A stretch of DNA of 64,000 bases from Campylobacter concisus (lineage in GTDB: Bacteria; Campylobacterota; Campylobacteria; Campylobacterales; Campylobacteraceae). Numbering within the stretch: position 1 is the first letter of the stretch; each line of letters opens with the position of its first letter. The translations under genes were made by a program, and so were the position numbers. The DNA lies in NCBI RefSeq assembly GCF_003048835.2, contig NZ_CP060705.1, positions 1 through 64,000 on the forward strand, in the 5' to 3' direction. Below, piece after piece: positions 54,189-63,717 of this stretch. The notes under the pieces are model-generated. The model was not told the origin of the DNA. It saw only the letters and a program-made list of their open reading frames with translations, and searched no databases.

Positions 54189-55500
54189 CTCTTTTTAACC
54201 TAAAAAGCGTCCAAGCCAAAAAGCAAATCGCCGTAAAATAGACGCTAAAAAAGAGCGCTAGCCACATAAATTTGATCTCAAGTCCTAGACAAAAGACCAC
54301 CACGTAAAAGAGCGAGCATTGAAGCACGAGCTGTCTAAAGCCATTTAGCAAAAAGATCGCCACTGGGCGTTTTATCGCTTGTAGCGTGCTGCCTGAGATG
54401 TTTATCGTGCCGTAAGCCATGTAGGCAAGTGAGTTGATGCCAAGGTAGAGTTTGGCTACCTCAAGCACGGCTGGCGTGCTGTCAAAGAGTTTGATCGCGC
54501 TCTCACCAAAAAGCCTGATGAAGATGTAGGCAAAGACGCAGTAGATGAGCAAAAAAAGAAGTGATAATTTGTAGCACTGCAATACTCTTTGAAAGCTCTT
54601 AGCGCCGTAGTTTCTTGAGATGATGCTAAGCACCCCTGCTGCCATGCCGATGGTCGGAAGCACTAAAATTTGCTCGATCCTTAAGGCTATGCCATAGCCT
54701 GCCACTGCATTGACGCCGTAAAAGCTTACAAATTTTAAAAGCACAAGCGAGCCAAGCGACATTGAGAGGTAGTTTAGACAAGCTGGCAAGGCTTGCTTTA
54801 GTATCTTTGCCCAGACGGCGAAATTTGGCACGAAGTAGCCTAAATTTCTAGGCTCTATCATCTTGCTCTTTCTTACTTTAAGAAAGAGATAGATCATGCC
54901 TAAAAACTGCACGCTAGCCGTTGCTAGTGCAAGACCTTTTACGCCAAGAGCAAAGATAAAAGCAAAAAGATAGCAAAAAAATGCGTTGATAAAAAGGCCA
55001 CAAAATAGCCAGTTGCGGTAGCTTTTAGTATCGCCAAGTGCGACTAGAACGCCATTAAGCGATTTTATAAGTAGGAAAAATGGAGCTGCAAGAAAGATGA
55101 CACCAGCGTAGTCAAGTGCTTCTTTGATGTAGTGATGATCAGCACCTAAAAGCACTAGCAGATCTGGCGCTAGCAAGTAGCCACAAAGCCCAATAAATAA
55201 GGCAAAAAGAAGCACAAAAACGATGCCATTTGCCGCATAAAGTTTAGCCATTTTTGGTTTGTTTGCACCTAGGCTGTTGCCTATTAGCGCGGTGAGTGCC
55301 GAGCCAAAGCCAAGACCGATGCCAACGACACTTAGATAGAGCAAAAAGCTCATCGCCATGCCAGCAACTGCAAGGGTAGAAATTTTAGCGGCGAAAAATG
55401 TGCCAGTGACATTGTAAAGTGTATTAAACATCATGCCCACGCCAGCTGGCAGCGAGAGCGAGATGATTAGTTTATTTAGTGGGTCTTTTAGTAGGTCCAA
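54169..55500 (-). CDS. MATE-family efflux transporter
   Basis: A twelve-helix multidrug or toxic-compound exporter of 443 residues. DPLNKLIISLSLPAGVGMMFNTLYNVTGTFFAA is the typical MATE N-terminus, and the second half repeats it (LPACLNYLSMSLGSLVLLKFV). The start is TTG with only a weak AAGAAG upstream. The substrate is unknown. It follows the frameshifted VOC gene on the same strand. Confidence 0.9.
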   Translation of the reverse strand: MDLLKDPLNKLIISLSLPAGVGMMFNTLYNVTGTFFAAKISTLAVAGMAMSFLLYLSVVGIGLGFGSALTALIGNSLGANKPKMAKLYAANGIVFVLLFALFIGLCGYLLAPDLLVLLGADHHYIKEALDYAGVIFLAAPFFLLIKSLNGVLVALGDTKSYRNWLFCGLFINAFFCYLFAFIFALGVKGLALATASVQFLGMIYLFLKVRKSKMIEPRNLGYFVPNFAVWAKILKQALPACLNYLSMSLGSLVLLKFVSFYGVNAVAGYGIALRIEQILVLPTIGMAAGVLSIISRNYGAKSFQRVLQCYKLSLLFLLIYCVFAYIFIRLFGESAIKLFDSTPAVLEVAKLYLGINSLAYMAYGTINISGSTLQAIKRPVAIFLLNGFRQLVLQCSLFYVVVFCLGLEIKFMWLALFFSVYFTAICFLAWTLFRLKRATSASF

Positions 55501-55512
55501 GCTGTCTTCTTA

Positions 55513-55886
55513 CTAAATTATATATGAGCTAAGTTCTATCAAATTTCTGCCGTAAATATATAAACTCTTCATTGCTCCAAGCGCTCCGTTTCGCCTAGCG
55601 ACGCCAAGCTCTGGCTTCACACCTTTTGAAAGTAGCTCCAATCGCACCTCCTCTATGTCATTTTTAGCTAAAAACATATATCAGCGCTACCCTTTGTTGG
55701 ATGCTTTGCCGCAGGTAAAAACTCGCCCTTAAACCTATGTAAATTTATCTTTTTTGAGCCAAAATTTAGGCTAATGTGACCGTCTTTCTGAGCTAGTCGC
55801 ATGCCTAAAATGTCGCAGTAAAATTTAAGCGCCTCTTTAACGTCACTTACCACTATCACGATGTGATCTAAATTTTTTATCTGCAT
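55513..55886 (-). pseudogene. Frameshifted VOC (glyoxalase-like) gene
   Basis: From the ATG at 55886 the frame gives LDHIVIVVSDVKEALKFYCDILGMRLAQKD, a vicinal-oxygen-chelate domain with the metal-ligand His, but stops at 55668 after 72 aa. Adding one base to the A5 run at 55670-55674 (T5 on the coding strand) restores FLAKNDIEEV ... RNGALGAMKSLYIYGRNLIELSSYI and a stop at 55513-55515. This gives a normal length of about 125 aa with the final Glu metal ligand. It is a one-base deletion, a switchable tract or a read error. Confidence 0.85.
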
Positions 55887-55901
55887 TTTGGCTCACACTT
55901 T

Positions 55902-56627
55902 TTATTTTTGCTCTCTTAAAGCCCTTTTTCTAGCGTAGATATTTAGGCATTCAACCGCTAGTGAGAAGCCCATAGCAAAGTAGATGTAGCCTTTTGGCAC
56001 ATGCACGCCAAAGCCATCAAGCACGAGCGCAAAGCCAACTAGCACCAAAAATGCTAGTGCGAGCATTTTTATCGTTGGGTTGTTATCGACAAATTCTGAG
56101 ATCGCCTTTGAGGCAAACATCATCACACCAACTGCGATGATGACGGCAAGTATCATGATATCGATGTGCTGAGCCATACCAACTGCGGTGATAACGCTAT
56201 CAAGCGAAAAGACTATGTCTAAAATGCCTATTTCTAGGATAGTCGCAAAAAATCCTGGATGAGACTTGCTCTCGTGAGCCTCTTCATGCTTGCCAGTGGC
56301 GTTTGCGTGGATCTCCATTGATGATTTTACTATCAAAAATAGACCGCCTATTATGAGCACTAGATCGCGCCCTGTGATGCTAAGCTCGCCTATGCTAAAG
56401 AGCGGCTTTGTAAGCTTCATGATCCAAAATAGTGAAAGTAGCAGGATGATCCTAGTGATCATCGCAAAGCCAAGCCCTAAAATGCGGCCTTTGCCCCTTT
56501 GCTCTGGTGGCAGTTTGCCTACTAAAATAGCGATAAATATGATGTTATCTATGCCTAAGACTATCTCCAAGCCAGTTAGCGTAAGTAGCGATATCCACGC
56601 CTCTGGCGAACTCAACCATTCAAACAT
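55902..56627 (-). CDS. TerC-family integral membrane protein
   Basis: A seven- to eight-helix protein of 241 residues. LTLTGLEIVLGIDNIIFIAILVGKLP and ILDIVFSLDSVITAVGMAQ are the two TerC repeats with the conserved acidic residues, suggesting metal (possibly Mn2+) transport or assembly. Related proteins serve tellurite resistance or manganese export; the role here is unknown. It overlaps purN by 8 bp. Confidence 0.88.
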   Translation of the reverse strand: MFEWLSSPEAWISLLTLTGLEIVLGIDNIIFIAILVGKLPPEQRGKGRILGLGFAMITRIILLLSLFWIMKLTKPLFSIGELSITGRDLVLIIGGLFLIVKSSMEIHANATGKHEEAHESKSHPGFFATILEIGILDIVFSLDSVITAVGMAQHIDIMILAVIIAVGVMMFASKAISEFVDNNPTIKMLALAFLVLVGFALVLDGFGVHVPKGYIYFAMGFSLAVECLNIYARKRALREQK

Positions 56628-57207
56628 TTACTTCCTTTGTTAAAATTTTTATTATGCTTTGGGGCAAAATTTCATGCTCTATGGCGTGAATTTTAGCCTC
56701 CCACTCATCTAAACTCATGCCATCCTCACGCTCAAACGCCCTTTGCGCGATCAGTTTGCCCCCATCAAGCTCCTCGCTCACATAATGCACGCTCACACCG
56801 CCTATCATCATATCGCTCTCAAAGCTCTCCTTTATCGCATGCGCGCCCTTAAAAAGCGGTAAGATAGAAGGATGTAAATTTATAGCTTTTACTTGCGTCG
56901 TAAAAACTGGCGTTAGTATCCGCATAAAGCCTGCAAGCACCGTTATATCAGCCCCGCTTTTTAAAATTTGCTCCACCAAAGCTGCGTCAAATTCCTCACG
57001 TTTGTCAAATTTAGCACTTTCTATTATCGTCGTCTCAAGACCAAATTTCTTAGCACGCTCTATGCCAAATGCACCTGGCTTGTTACAGATACAAAGGCAA
57101 ACTTCGATCTTTACGCCGTTAAAAATTTGATTATGAACTTTTTTAAGTATCGCTTCTAAATTTGAGCCACTGCCGCTAAAAAGCACGGCTATCTTTTTCG
57201 TAAGCAT
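56620..57207 (-). CDS. purN: Phosphoribosylglycinamide formyltransferase
   Basis: Formylates GAR with 10-formyl-THF, step 3 of purine synthesis. KKIAVLFSGSGSNLEAIL opens the protein. LAGFMRILTP, INLHPSILPLFKG (catalytic His) and GGVSVHYVSEELDGG with the catalytic Asp are all intact; 195 residues. It overlaps the nnr gene by 19 bp and terC by 8 bp. Confidence 0.95.
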   Translation of the reverse strand: MLTKKIAVLFSGSGSNLEAILKKVHNQIFNGVKIEVCLCICNKPGAFGIERAKKFGLETTIIESAKFDKREEFDAALVEQILKSGADITVLAGFMRILTPVFTTQVKAINLHPSILPLFKGAHAIKESFESDMMIGGVSVHYVSEELDGGKLIAQRAFEREDGMSLDEWEAKIHAIEHEILPQSIIKILTKEVNV

Positions 57208-58592
57208 TTTACTCCTTTGATGATGTCTGTTGGCTCTAGCGCGTAGCTGTTTTTGCCAAAATTTCTAAGGCTAAGTGCATGAGCTAAAGTGGCCGAGATA
57301 GCAGCACCAAGAGGCTCGTAGTTTTGAGCTAAAAGTGCTAGCACAAGACCGCTTAGCACGTCACCACTACCGCCTTTTGCAAGCGTGTTTTTGCCATAAG
57401 GCATGACGTAAATTTGCCCCTCTTTGGCGATTATAGTGTTTGCCCCTTTTAACACGAGCACGGCGCTAAATTTCTCACTCCAAGCCTTAGCGTAAGCGTA
57501 TCTGTTTTCTTGCAAGGTTTGCACATCTATATCGGCTATTTTGCAAATTTTTAAAAGCGAGCAAAACTCCTTTGGATGAGGTGTCAAGACGCAGTTTTCA
57601 TCTAGCAGCTCAAGCACTTTTGGGCTGTAAAAGATATCAGCGTCAAGCACAAGCTTTTTGCCTTTTAAATTTTGCACCTCAAGCTCTTCTACGCCCTTTT
57701 TGCCAAGCCCCATGCCAAGGGCTCCAGCGTTCATTTTCTCACTTATCTTGCTAGCTTGCATGATGTGCGTTGGTAAATTTAAACCTTGCTCGCCTATCAC
57801 ACTAACTAGCCCAGCCCCAAAGGCAAATGCCGCCTTTGCGCAAAGCTTGCTAGCTCCCACGTGCTCGCCAGATATAATAAATGCATGGCCAAAGTCGCCC
57901 TTATTTACGCACTGATTTTTTCTATTTGGAAGTATAAGGTCGCATTTTTCAAGCAAGTGATAGTCGCTTTCGCACTCGTAGTTTTGCGAGCTTATGCCAA
58001 GAGTGGCGAGCTTTATCTTACCAACGTAGTCTTTTGCTGCGTCGCTATAAAGAGCTAGCTTTCTAGCTCCCATCGTGATAGTAGCGTCTGCTTTTACGCA
58101 AGCGCCAAGCACCTTGCCCTCGCTACTTAGCCCACTTGGCACGTCACAAGCGATGATATAAGCAGGGCTAGTGTTTATTTTTGAGATGAGACCAGTTAAA
58201 TTTTGATCCAAAACTCTATTTAGTCCTGAGCCAAAAAGCCCGTCTATGACGCATTTTACGCTATTTAAGCTATTTTCTACCTCTTTGCTCTCACGCACAC
58301 CAGCAAATTTAGCTCGCTCGAGCTGTTTGGCGGCTAGTGGCTTTAAATTTTTACTAGCTAGGATAAATTCACACTCAAACTCGCCCTCTAGCATCCTTAA
58401 AGCGCAAAGCACGTCAGCGCCGTTGTTCCCGCCACCACAAACGCCAAACACCCTCTCGCCTTTTTTAAATTTCTTACGGATAAAATTTGCTATGGCTGCG
58501 GCTGCATTTTCCATTAAAAGCTCTTCGCTAAGGCCAAATTTCTCGCTCGCTCGCTCGTCCAAAACTCTCGTGTCTAAATATAAATTTTTCAT
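57189..58592 (-). CDS. Bifunctional NAD(P)H-hydrate epimerase/dehydratase
   Basis: Repairs hydrated NAD(P)H. The N-terminal NnrE half has GNNGADVLCALRML and CDVPSGLSSEG. The C-terminal NnrD half has the kinase-like LTPHPKEF, VLKGANTII and KGGSGDVLSGLVLALL. The 467-residue length matches the fused form, often named nnr or yjeF. It is probably co-transcribed with yifB (1 bp apart) and purN. Confidence 0.94.
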   Translation of the reverse strand: MKNLYLDTRVLDERASEKFGLSEELLMENAAAAIANFIRKKFKKGERVFGVCGGGNNGADVLCALRMLEGEFECEFILASKNLKPLAAKQLERAKFAGVRESKEVENSLNSVKCVIDGLFGSGLNRVLDQNLTGLISKINTSPAYIIACDVPSGLSSEGKVLGACVKADATITMGARKLALYSDAAKDYVGKIKLATLGISSQNYECESDYHLLEKCDLILPNRKNQCVNKGDFGHAFIISGEHVGASKLCAKAAFAFGAGLVSVIGEQGLNLPTHIMQASKISEKMNAGALGMGLGKKGVEELEVQNLKGKKLVLDADIFYSPKVLELLDENCVLTPHPKEFCSLLKICKIADIDVQTLQENRYAYAKAWSEKFSAVLVLKGANTIIAKEGQIYVMPYGKNTLAKGGSGDVLSGLVLALLAQNYEPLGAAISATLAHALSLRNFGKNSYALEPTDIIKGVKCLRKR

Positions 58593-58593
58593 T

Positions 58594-60099
58594 TTATGCC
58601 CTAAAACTAAGCGCCTCTAAGATGTGGGGCTTTAAAATTTGCTCACTCTCATCAAGATCGGCGATGCTTCTAGCCACTCTAAGCGTCCTTTTTATGGCCC
58701 TTTGTGAGAGGTTGTACTTTGTGGCGGCCTTTTGTAAAATCTCACTTGCCTCGGCGTTTAACGTGCAAAATTTAGCCACCTGCGCGTCACTAAGCTTGCC
58801 ATTTAGCTCCGTTTGATCACGCTTTTTTTGAAATATAAAGGCTTTTAAAACCATTTCGCTCATCTGCTTTGAGCTTAAATTTGACCTGTCATCTGGCGAG
58901 CTCTCGTCCATGGCGACTTTTAAGTCTATGCGGTCAAGCACTGGGGCTGAAATTTTGGCTTTGTAGTTTTTTATCTCATTTTCACTGCATTTGCAGTTTA
59001 GGTTGCGGGAGAATAAATTTCCACAAGGGCATGGATTTTGCGCGGCTACGAAGATAAATTTAGTCTCATAAGTCACTTTTGAATTTACCCTTGCGATGTG
59101 GATTTGATTATCTTCAAGTGGCTCTCTGAGGCTTTCGATCACCTGTTTAGGAAAGTGTGGGAACTCATCAAAAAATAGCACTCCGCCATTTGCAAGTGCG
59201 ATCTCGCCGATCTTTGCGACGTTTGAGCCTCCGCCAAAGATCGAGCTTTTTGTCGAGGTGTGATGTGGCGAGCGAAAGGCTCTGGTGCTTGTAAATTCGC
59301 TATCTTGCAGGTTTAGTGAGCGGTAGGCGGCGGACTTTAGCACCTCTTCTAGGCTTTGTGGCGCCATGATATAGACGAGGCGTTTTGCGCACATGCTCTT
59401 ACCGCTGCCTGGGCTGCCTTCAAATAAGATATTGTGCATGCCAACGGCTGCGATGACACAGGCTCTTTTGGCTCTTTCTTGACCCAAAACGTCCTTAAAA
59501 TCAAGCTCGTAATTTAAATTTGGAACATATCTTTTGCCGCCAACTTCTATCACATTTGAAAATAGCTCGTGCGTGGCGCTAAAGTGCGTGCTTTTAGCAA
59601 ATTCTGCGTCGCTAAAAAACTTTATCGCCTCCTCTAATGTGCTAACGCCATAAACCTCTAAATTTGGGATCATCGAGGCTTTGGGCGCTATCTCTTTTGG
59701 CACTAAAATTTTTGCCTTTTGCACCTGCGTGCTTAAAAAAAGTAGGATAGAGAACAAATTTGCCGTGCTTTTTACGCTCCCGTCTAATCCAAGCTCGCCA
59801 AAAACAAAAATTTTCTCCAAGCTTTTTGCCTTTTGAAGAGCGATGAGAAGGGCGATACTTAGGTCAAAATGCGAGCCACTTTTTGGCAGGTCTGAGGGGG
59901 ATAAATTTATGGTTATTTTCTGAGCTGGAAAGGCAAAGTCAAGCGCTAAAAGTGCCGCCTTTACACGCTCTGTGCTCTCTTTGATGCTGGTGCTTGCAAG
60001 ACCCACGATACTAAAGCCAGGAAGCCCACGAGAAAAGATCGACTCAACATCAATGATCTTTAGTCCGTCGCCGTATGTAGCACATTTTAAGGACTTCAT
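58594..60099 (-). CDS. YifB/ComM-type Mg-chelatase-like ATPase
   Basis: AAA+ ATPase of the YifB/ComM family. ComM promotes branch migration of foreign DNA during natural transformation (established for Vibrio and Haemophilus). The N-terminal LonC-like domain (FSIVGLASTSIKESTERVKAAL) is followed by Walker A GSPGSGKSMCAKRL, Walker B VLFFDEFPHFPK, and PCPCGNLFSRNLNCKCS, a cysteine cluster. The 501-residue length is normal. The ATG overlaps the def stop (ATGA). Confidence 0.92.
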   Translation of the reverse strand: MKSLKCATYGDGLKIIDVESIFSRGLPGFSIVGLASTSIKESTERVKAALLALDFAFPAQKITINLSPSDLPKSGSHFDLSIALLIALQKAKSLEKIFVFGELGLDGSVKSTANLFSILLFLSTQVQKAKILVPKEIAPKASMIPNLEVYGVSTLEEAIKFFSDAEFAKSTHFSATHELFSNVIEVGGKRYVPNLNYELDFKDVLGQERAKRACVIAAVGMHNILFEGSPGSGKSMCAKRLVYIMAPQSLEEVLKSAAYRSLNLQDSEFTSTRAFRSPHHTSTKSSIFGGGSNVAKIGEIALANGGVLFFDEFPHFPKQVIESLREPLEDNQIHIARVNSKVTYETKFIFVAAQNPCPCGNLFSRNLNCKCSENEIKNYKAKISAPVLDRIDLKVAMDESSPDDRSNLSSKQMSEMVLKAFIFQKKRDQTELNGKLSDAQVAKFCTLNAEASEILQKAATKYNLSQRAIKRTLRVARSIADLDESEQILKPHILEALSFRA

Positions 60100-60614
60100 G
60101 ATGTCTTTTCTTTTTTTTGCTTTTTGTATTCCTTGTCGAATTTTTTGCGTTTGTTAAAGCCTATTTTTTCTATAAAAAGATGTCCGTCTAAGTGGTCATT
60201 TTCATGCTGGATAGCTATCGCTAGTAGCCCGTCAGTTTTTAAGGTCTGCTCTTTGCCAAAGCGGTCTTGAAATTTGATGCTAACGACCTCACTTCGCTTA
60301 ACGTCCTCGTAGTAGCCAGGCACGCTAAGGCAGCCCTCTTGATAGACGCACTCGCCCTCACGTAGCTCAAATTTTGGGTTTATGATCTCGATTAAATTTT
60401 CTTTATCTTGCACGCCCTCTTCGTTGGCTAAATTTATGATGAAAATTCTCTTTGCAACGCCTATTTGTATAGCTGCAAGACCGATGCCTTCTTTTGCGAT
60501 CATCGTCTCATACATATCATCAAGAAGTTTATGAAGCTTCTCATCGAAGACCTCAACCTCTTTTGAAATTTCATAAAGTTTTTTATTTGGATAGGATAAA
60601 ACTTCTAGGATCAA
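60096..60614 (-). CDS. def: Peptide deformylase
   Basis: Removes the formyl group from new proteins. The three motifs are intact: GLAAIQIG, EGCLSVPG (metal Cys) and QHENDHLDG (HEXXH metal site). The 172-residue length is usual. The start is TTG, immediately after the stop of the GGDEF-like gene. The def-clpP-tig-folE neighbourhood is conserved in Campylobacter. Confidence 0.95.
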   Translation of the reverse strand: MILEVLSYPNKKLYEISKEVEVFDEKLHKLLDDMYETMIAKEGIGLAAIQIGVAKRIFIINLANEEGVQDKENLIEIINPKFELREGECVYQEGCLSVPGYYEDVKRSEVVSIKFQDRFGKEQTLKTDGLLAIAIQHENDHLDGHLFIEKIGFNKRKKFDKEYKKQKKEKTS

Positions 60615-60615
60615 A

Positions 60616-61650
60616 CTAATTCTCTGCTTTCTCGTCTAAAAATAGTGGCTCATTTAGGTCTTGGTTGGTCTCTAACTTGTCAAGTGCGTGAGATAGCAAC
60701 TCTTCGGTGCTCTTTGTCTTTGAGATCATGCTTGAGACGATCTGCACATCTAGTTTGCACTCTTCGTTGTCGATCTTCCATGGCATAGATGAGAGCATGT
60801 TTAAAATTCTAGCGCACGCTTGCTTTGTGCCGTTTTCGTCAGTGTATTTCATCACCATAGCAAAGCAGCCATCGCCGTAGTGTGCGACTATATCGCTTCT
60901 ACGTGACGTTCTTAAAAGAAGCTGTGACATACTTTTAAACATATTGTTTCGCTCTTTTAAATTCTTAACTCGGTTTGCAAATTTATCTTTTATCTTGACT
61001 AGCAAAAATGAGGCATTATAGCCATAGCGTCTAACAGACTCTATCTCGCTGCTTATGGTAGCTACTAGAAATTTCTTGTTATAGACCTCGTAGGTCGTAT
61101 CGTAGATCGACTGCTCTTCGATCGCCTTAAACATCTTGCCAACCTCTTCATAGCTCATCTTGATGACGTCAAGGTGCTTATCCATGAGGTCGTTTAGCTT
61201 GATGAGGTCTTGGTTAAAGGCGCTTAAAACATTTTGGAGCGCAAGGACATTTGTGTTGTTTTTAAGTCCATCCATACGCTTTTGCACTAAGCCTCTCATA
61301 ACGCCTAAATTTTTATAGATGAGCACGACTGCTTGAAGCATACTTTTTATCTGTATAAAGCCTTGTTTTACCTCTTTTTCGATAGAGATGTTGCCGTTTG
61401 TCGGCACTGAGCTTTCAGAATTTGCCACTATGATATCGCCGATCTCTTTTCTAAACTCATCTGACTGCCCATCAAGCATCTTTTCAAAGTAGATAGAGTA
61501 GTTTGTCGGCGTAGATGGGACGTTGTCGTCGCTTAGCTCGTGCAAAACGTCCTCTGAAAATTTATAGATATTTACCTTTTCTTTTTTGACAGCTGGCTTT
61601 GCTTCAGCTGCTTTTTTCTTTGGATCTGGTGCATTATCTATCTTTATCAC
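60616..61650 (-). CDS. Degenerate GGDEF-domain protein
   Basis: A 344-residue cytoplasmic protein. A Lys/Ala-rich N-terminus is followed by a helical domain (about 30-180). A GGDEF-like domain follows from SIYDTTYEVYNKKFLVATI (about 181-199), but the active-site loop reads HYGDGCF (257-263) instead of GG[DE]EF. The product is therefore probably not an active diguanylate cyclase; it could bind nucleotide or act as a scaffold. The start is GTG. It sits between clpP and def in a housekeeping operon. Confidence 0.8.
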   Translation of the reverse strand: MIKIDNAPDPKKKAAEAKPAVKKEKVNIYKFSEDVLHELSDDNVPSTPTNYSIYFEKMLDGQSDEFRKEIGDIIVANSESSVPTNGNISIEKEVKQGFIQIKSMLQAVVLIYKNLGVMRGLVQKRMDGLKNNTNVLALQNVLSAFNQDLIKLNDLMDKHLDVIKMSYEEVGKMFKAIEEQSIYDTTYEVYNKKFLVATISSEIESVRRYGYNASFLLVKIKDKFANRVKNLKERNNMFKSMSQLLLRTSRRSDIVAHYGDGCFAMVMKYTDENGTKQACARILNMLSSMPWKIDNEECKLDVQIVSSMISKTKSTEELLSHALDKLETNQDLNEPLFLDEKAEN

Positions 61651-61658
61651 TTTTGGCC

Positions 61659-62249
61659 TTATTTAAAACTTTTCTCCAAAATTTTATCGACAAGTCCGTA
61701 TTCTTTTGCTTCGGCTGAGCTCATAAAAAAGTCGCGCTCAGTATCTTTTACTATCTTGCTTAGCTTTTGACCTGTATTTTTTGCCAAAATTCCATTTAAA
61801 ATTTCTTTCAAACGTAAAATTTCACGTGCTTGTATCTCGATATCAGTCGCTTGTCCTCTAGCACCGCCAAGTGGTTGGTGTATCATGATACGAGAATTTG
61901 GCAGTGCATATCTCTTGCCAGGTGCGCCACAGCTTAGCAAAAACGCGCCCATGCTAGCAGCCTGACCGATGCAGATCGTGCAAACATCTGGCTTTATGTA
62001 GTTCATCGTGTCATAGATACTAAAGCCACTTGTTATCACGCCGCCTGGTGAGTTTATATAAAGGTAGATATCTTTATCTGGATCTTCAGCCTCTAAAAAT
62101 AACAGCTGAGCGACGATAGAAGCGGCCATGCCGTCCTCTATCTCGCCACTTAGCATAACGATCCTATCTTTTAAAAGACGAGAATATATATCATAGCTTC
62201 GCTCACCTCTGCTAGTTCTTTCAACTACGACAGGAACGTAATAGCTCAT
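61659..62249 (-). CDS. clpP: ATP-dependent Clp protease proteolytic subunit
   Basis: Serine protease barrel that works with ClpX or ClpA. The catalytic triad is visible: Ser99 in [12 protein letters not shown], His124 in MIHQPLGG and Asp173 in [18 protein letters not shown] is the oligomer/substrate strand. The 196-residue length is normal. Its ATG overlaps the tig stop (TAATG). Confidence 0.98.
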   Translation of the reverse strand: MSYYVPVVVERTSRGERSYDIYSRLLKDRIVMLSGEIEDGMAASIVAQLLFLEAEDPDKDIYLYINSPGGVITSGFSIYDTMNYIKPDVCTICIGQAASMGAFLLSCGAPGKRYALPNSRIMIHQPLGGARGQATDIEIQAREILRLKEILNGILAKNTGQKLSKIVKDTERDFFMSSAEAKEYGLVDKILEKSFK

Positions 62250-63580
62250 TACTCAGCCTTCTCTTTTTTGCTTGCTTTTTTCTCGTCTTTTTCTTTGTTG
62301 AAAAGCTCGCTAAATAGCTTCTCTTCGATCATCGACATCTTTATAGCTGGAAGCATGCCTTGGTTGCGGTACATCTCAAGGTGCGCTTTTGGATCTTGTC
62401 CGCTTCTATACGCCTCAAAATAGATCGCTTGAACAACCTCTTGATCGCTCACTTTCACGCCTCTTACGCGAGCTAGCTCATCGATGATGAAAGTTAGGCG
62501 AACGCTATTTTCAGCGTCTTTTCTATACTCGTCACGTTTTTTAGCTAGAGCGTCTTTGTCTTCTCTAAATTTCTTCATATCGTCTGGAGTAAATGAGTTC
62601 CATGCGTTTCTAAACTGCATATCGATCTCTTGCTCGACGATATTTTTTGGCACATCAAATTTAAATTTCTCAACCGCAGCTTCAGCAAATTTTGGTTTTA
62701 GCTCTTCGTTTATAAGTTTATAAATTTTCTCTTGGCGAATTTGCTCTTTTATGCGCTCTTCAAGTAGCTCTTCAGTTGGTTTTTCTTCGTTTGGAAGGAT
62801 AGTTTTTAGCATCTCTTCATCTAGCTTCTCAGGGATCTTTCTCTCTTGAATTTCGTGAAGTTTGACTTTAAAAACAGCGTCTTTACCAGCTAAATGTGCA
62901 GCGCCGTAGTTTTCTGGGAATTTAACCTCGATATCTTTTTCGCCGCCAGCTTTTATACCTACCATGCCATCTTCAAAGCCTGGGATGAATTGATTTGAGC
63001 CGATCTCAAGCACGTAGTTTTCAGCCTTACCACCTTCAAATGCAACGCCATCAACAAAGCCCTCAAAGTCAAATTTGGCAAAATCACCAACTTTTAGGCC
63101 TCTTTTGCCATCTACTTTTTCAAGCGGAGCTATCATTTTTAAAAGCTCAGTTTTCTTCTCATCGATATCTTTTTTCAAAACGCGTGGGTTTGAAAACTCT
63201 GGTATCAAGCTCTCATAACCGCTCACATCGACGCTTGGCTTAAATGAAACTGTTAGCTCAACATCGATCTTGTCATCTTTTTTGTCAAATTTTGAAACGA
63301 TAGGCTCGCCGATAAGGTCGTCATTTTTCTTGCCTGCTTTTTTGATAGCCTCTTCGACTACATCTCTTAAGACATCTTGCTCAGCGTCGTTTGTTAGCTC
63401 TTTCTCGTAGCGTTTTAGCACGACAGCGACTGGCACATGGCCTTGTCTAAAACCATCTACTTTCATAGTTTTTGCTGCTTTTTTTGCTAGTTTTTCTACG
63501 CTAGACTTTATAGCATCTGCACTTATAGTTGTGCTAGCTAGGGTATTTACGCTATCTAGAGCTTTTGTTTTGATTTCCAT
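62249..63580 (-). CDS. tig: Trigger factor chaperone
   Basis: Ribosome-bound chaperone and prolyl isomerase. The N-terminal ribosome-binding domain contains [18 protein letters not shown] with the G-F-R-x-G-x-x-P signature. An FKBP domain ([29 protein letters not shown]) and a long helical C-terminal arm follow, with a Lys/Glu-rich end. The 443-residue length is standard. AAAGGAAT precedes the ATG. It leads the minus-strand tig-clpP-GGDEF-def-yifB-nnr-purN-terC series, and folE is divergent. Confidence 0.97.
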   Translation of the reverse strand: MEIKTKALDSVNTLASTTISADAIKSSVEKLAKKAAKTMKVDGFRQGHVPVAVVLKRYEKELTNDAEQDVLRDVVEEAIKKAGKKNDDLIGEPIVSKFDKKDDKIDVELTVSFKPSVDVSGYESLIPEFSNPRVLKKDIDEKKTELLKMIAPLEKVDGKRGLKVGDFAKFDFEGFVDGVAFEGGKAENYVLEIGSNQFIPGFEDGMVGIKAGGEKDIEVKFPENYGAAHLAGKDAVFKVKLHEIQERKIPEKLDEEMLKTILPNEEKPTEELLEERIKEQIRQEKIYKLINEELKPKFAEAAVEKFKFDVPKNIVEQEIDMQFRNAWNSFTPDDMKKFREDKDALAKKRDEYRKDAENSVRLTFIIDELARVRGVKVSDQEVVQAIYFEAYRSGQDPKAHLEMYRNQGMLPAIKMSMIEEKLFSELFNKEKDEKKASKKEKAE

Positions 63581-63717
63581 CGAATTCCTTTATGAATACA
63601 AATTTTTAGCCCAAAATATAGCAGAATTTTCCTTATTTCATTGTAAATTTGTAAATTTTTATAGATATAAAAGGCGTTTTAACGTAGAATTTGGCGATAA
63701 AATTATGGAGAAAATTT

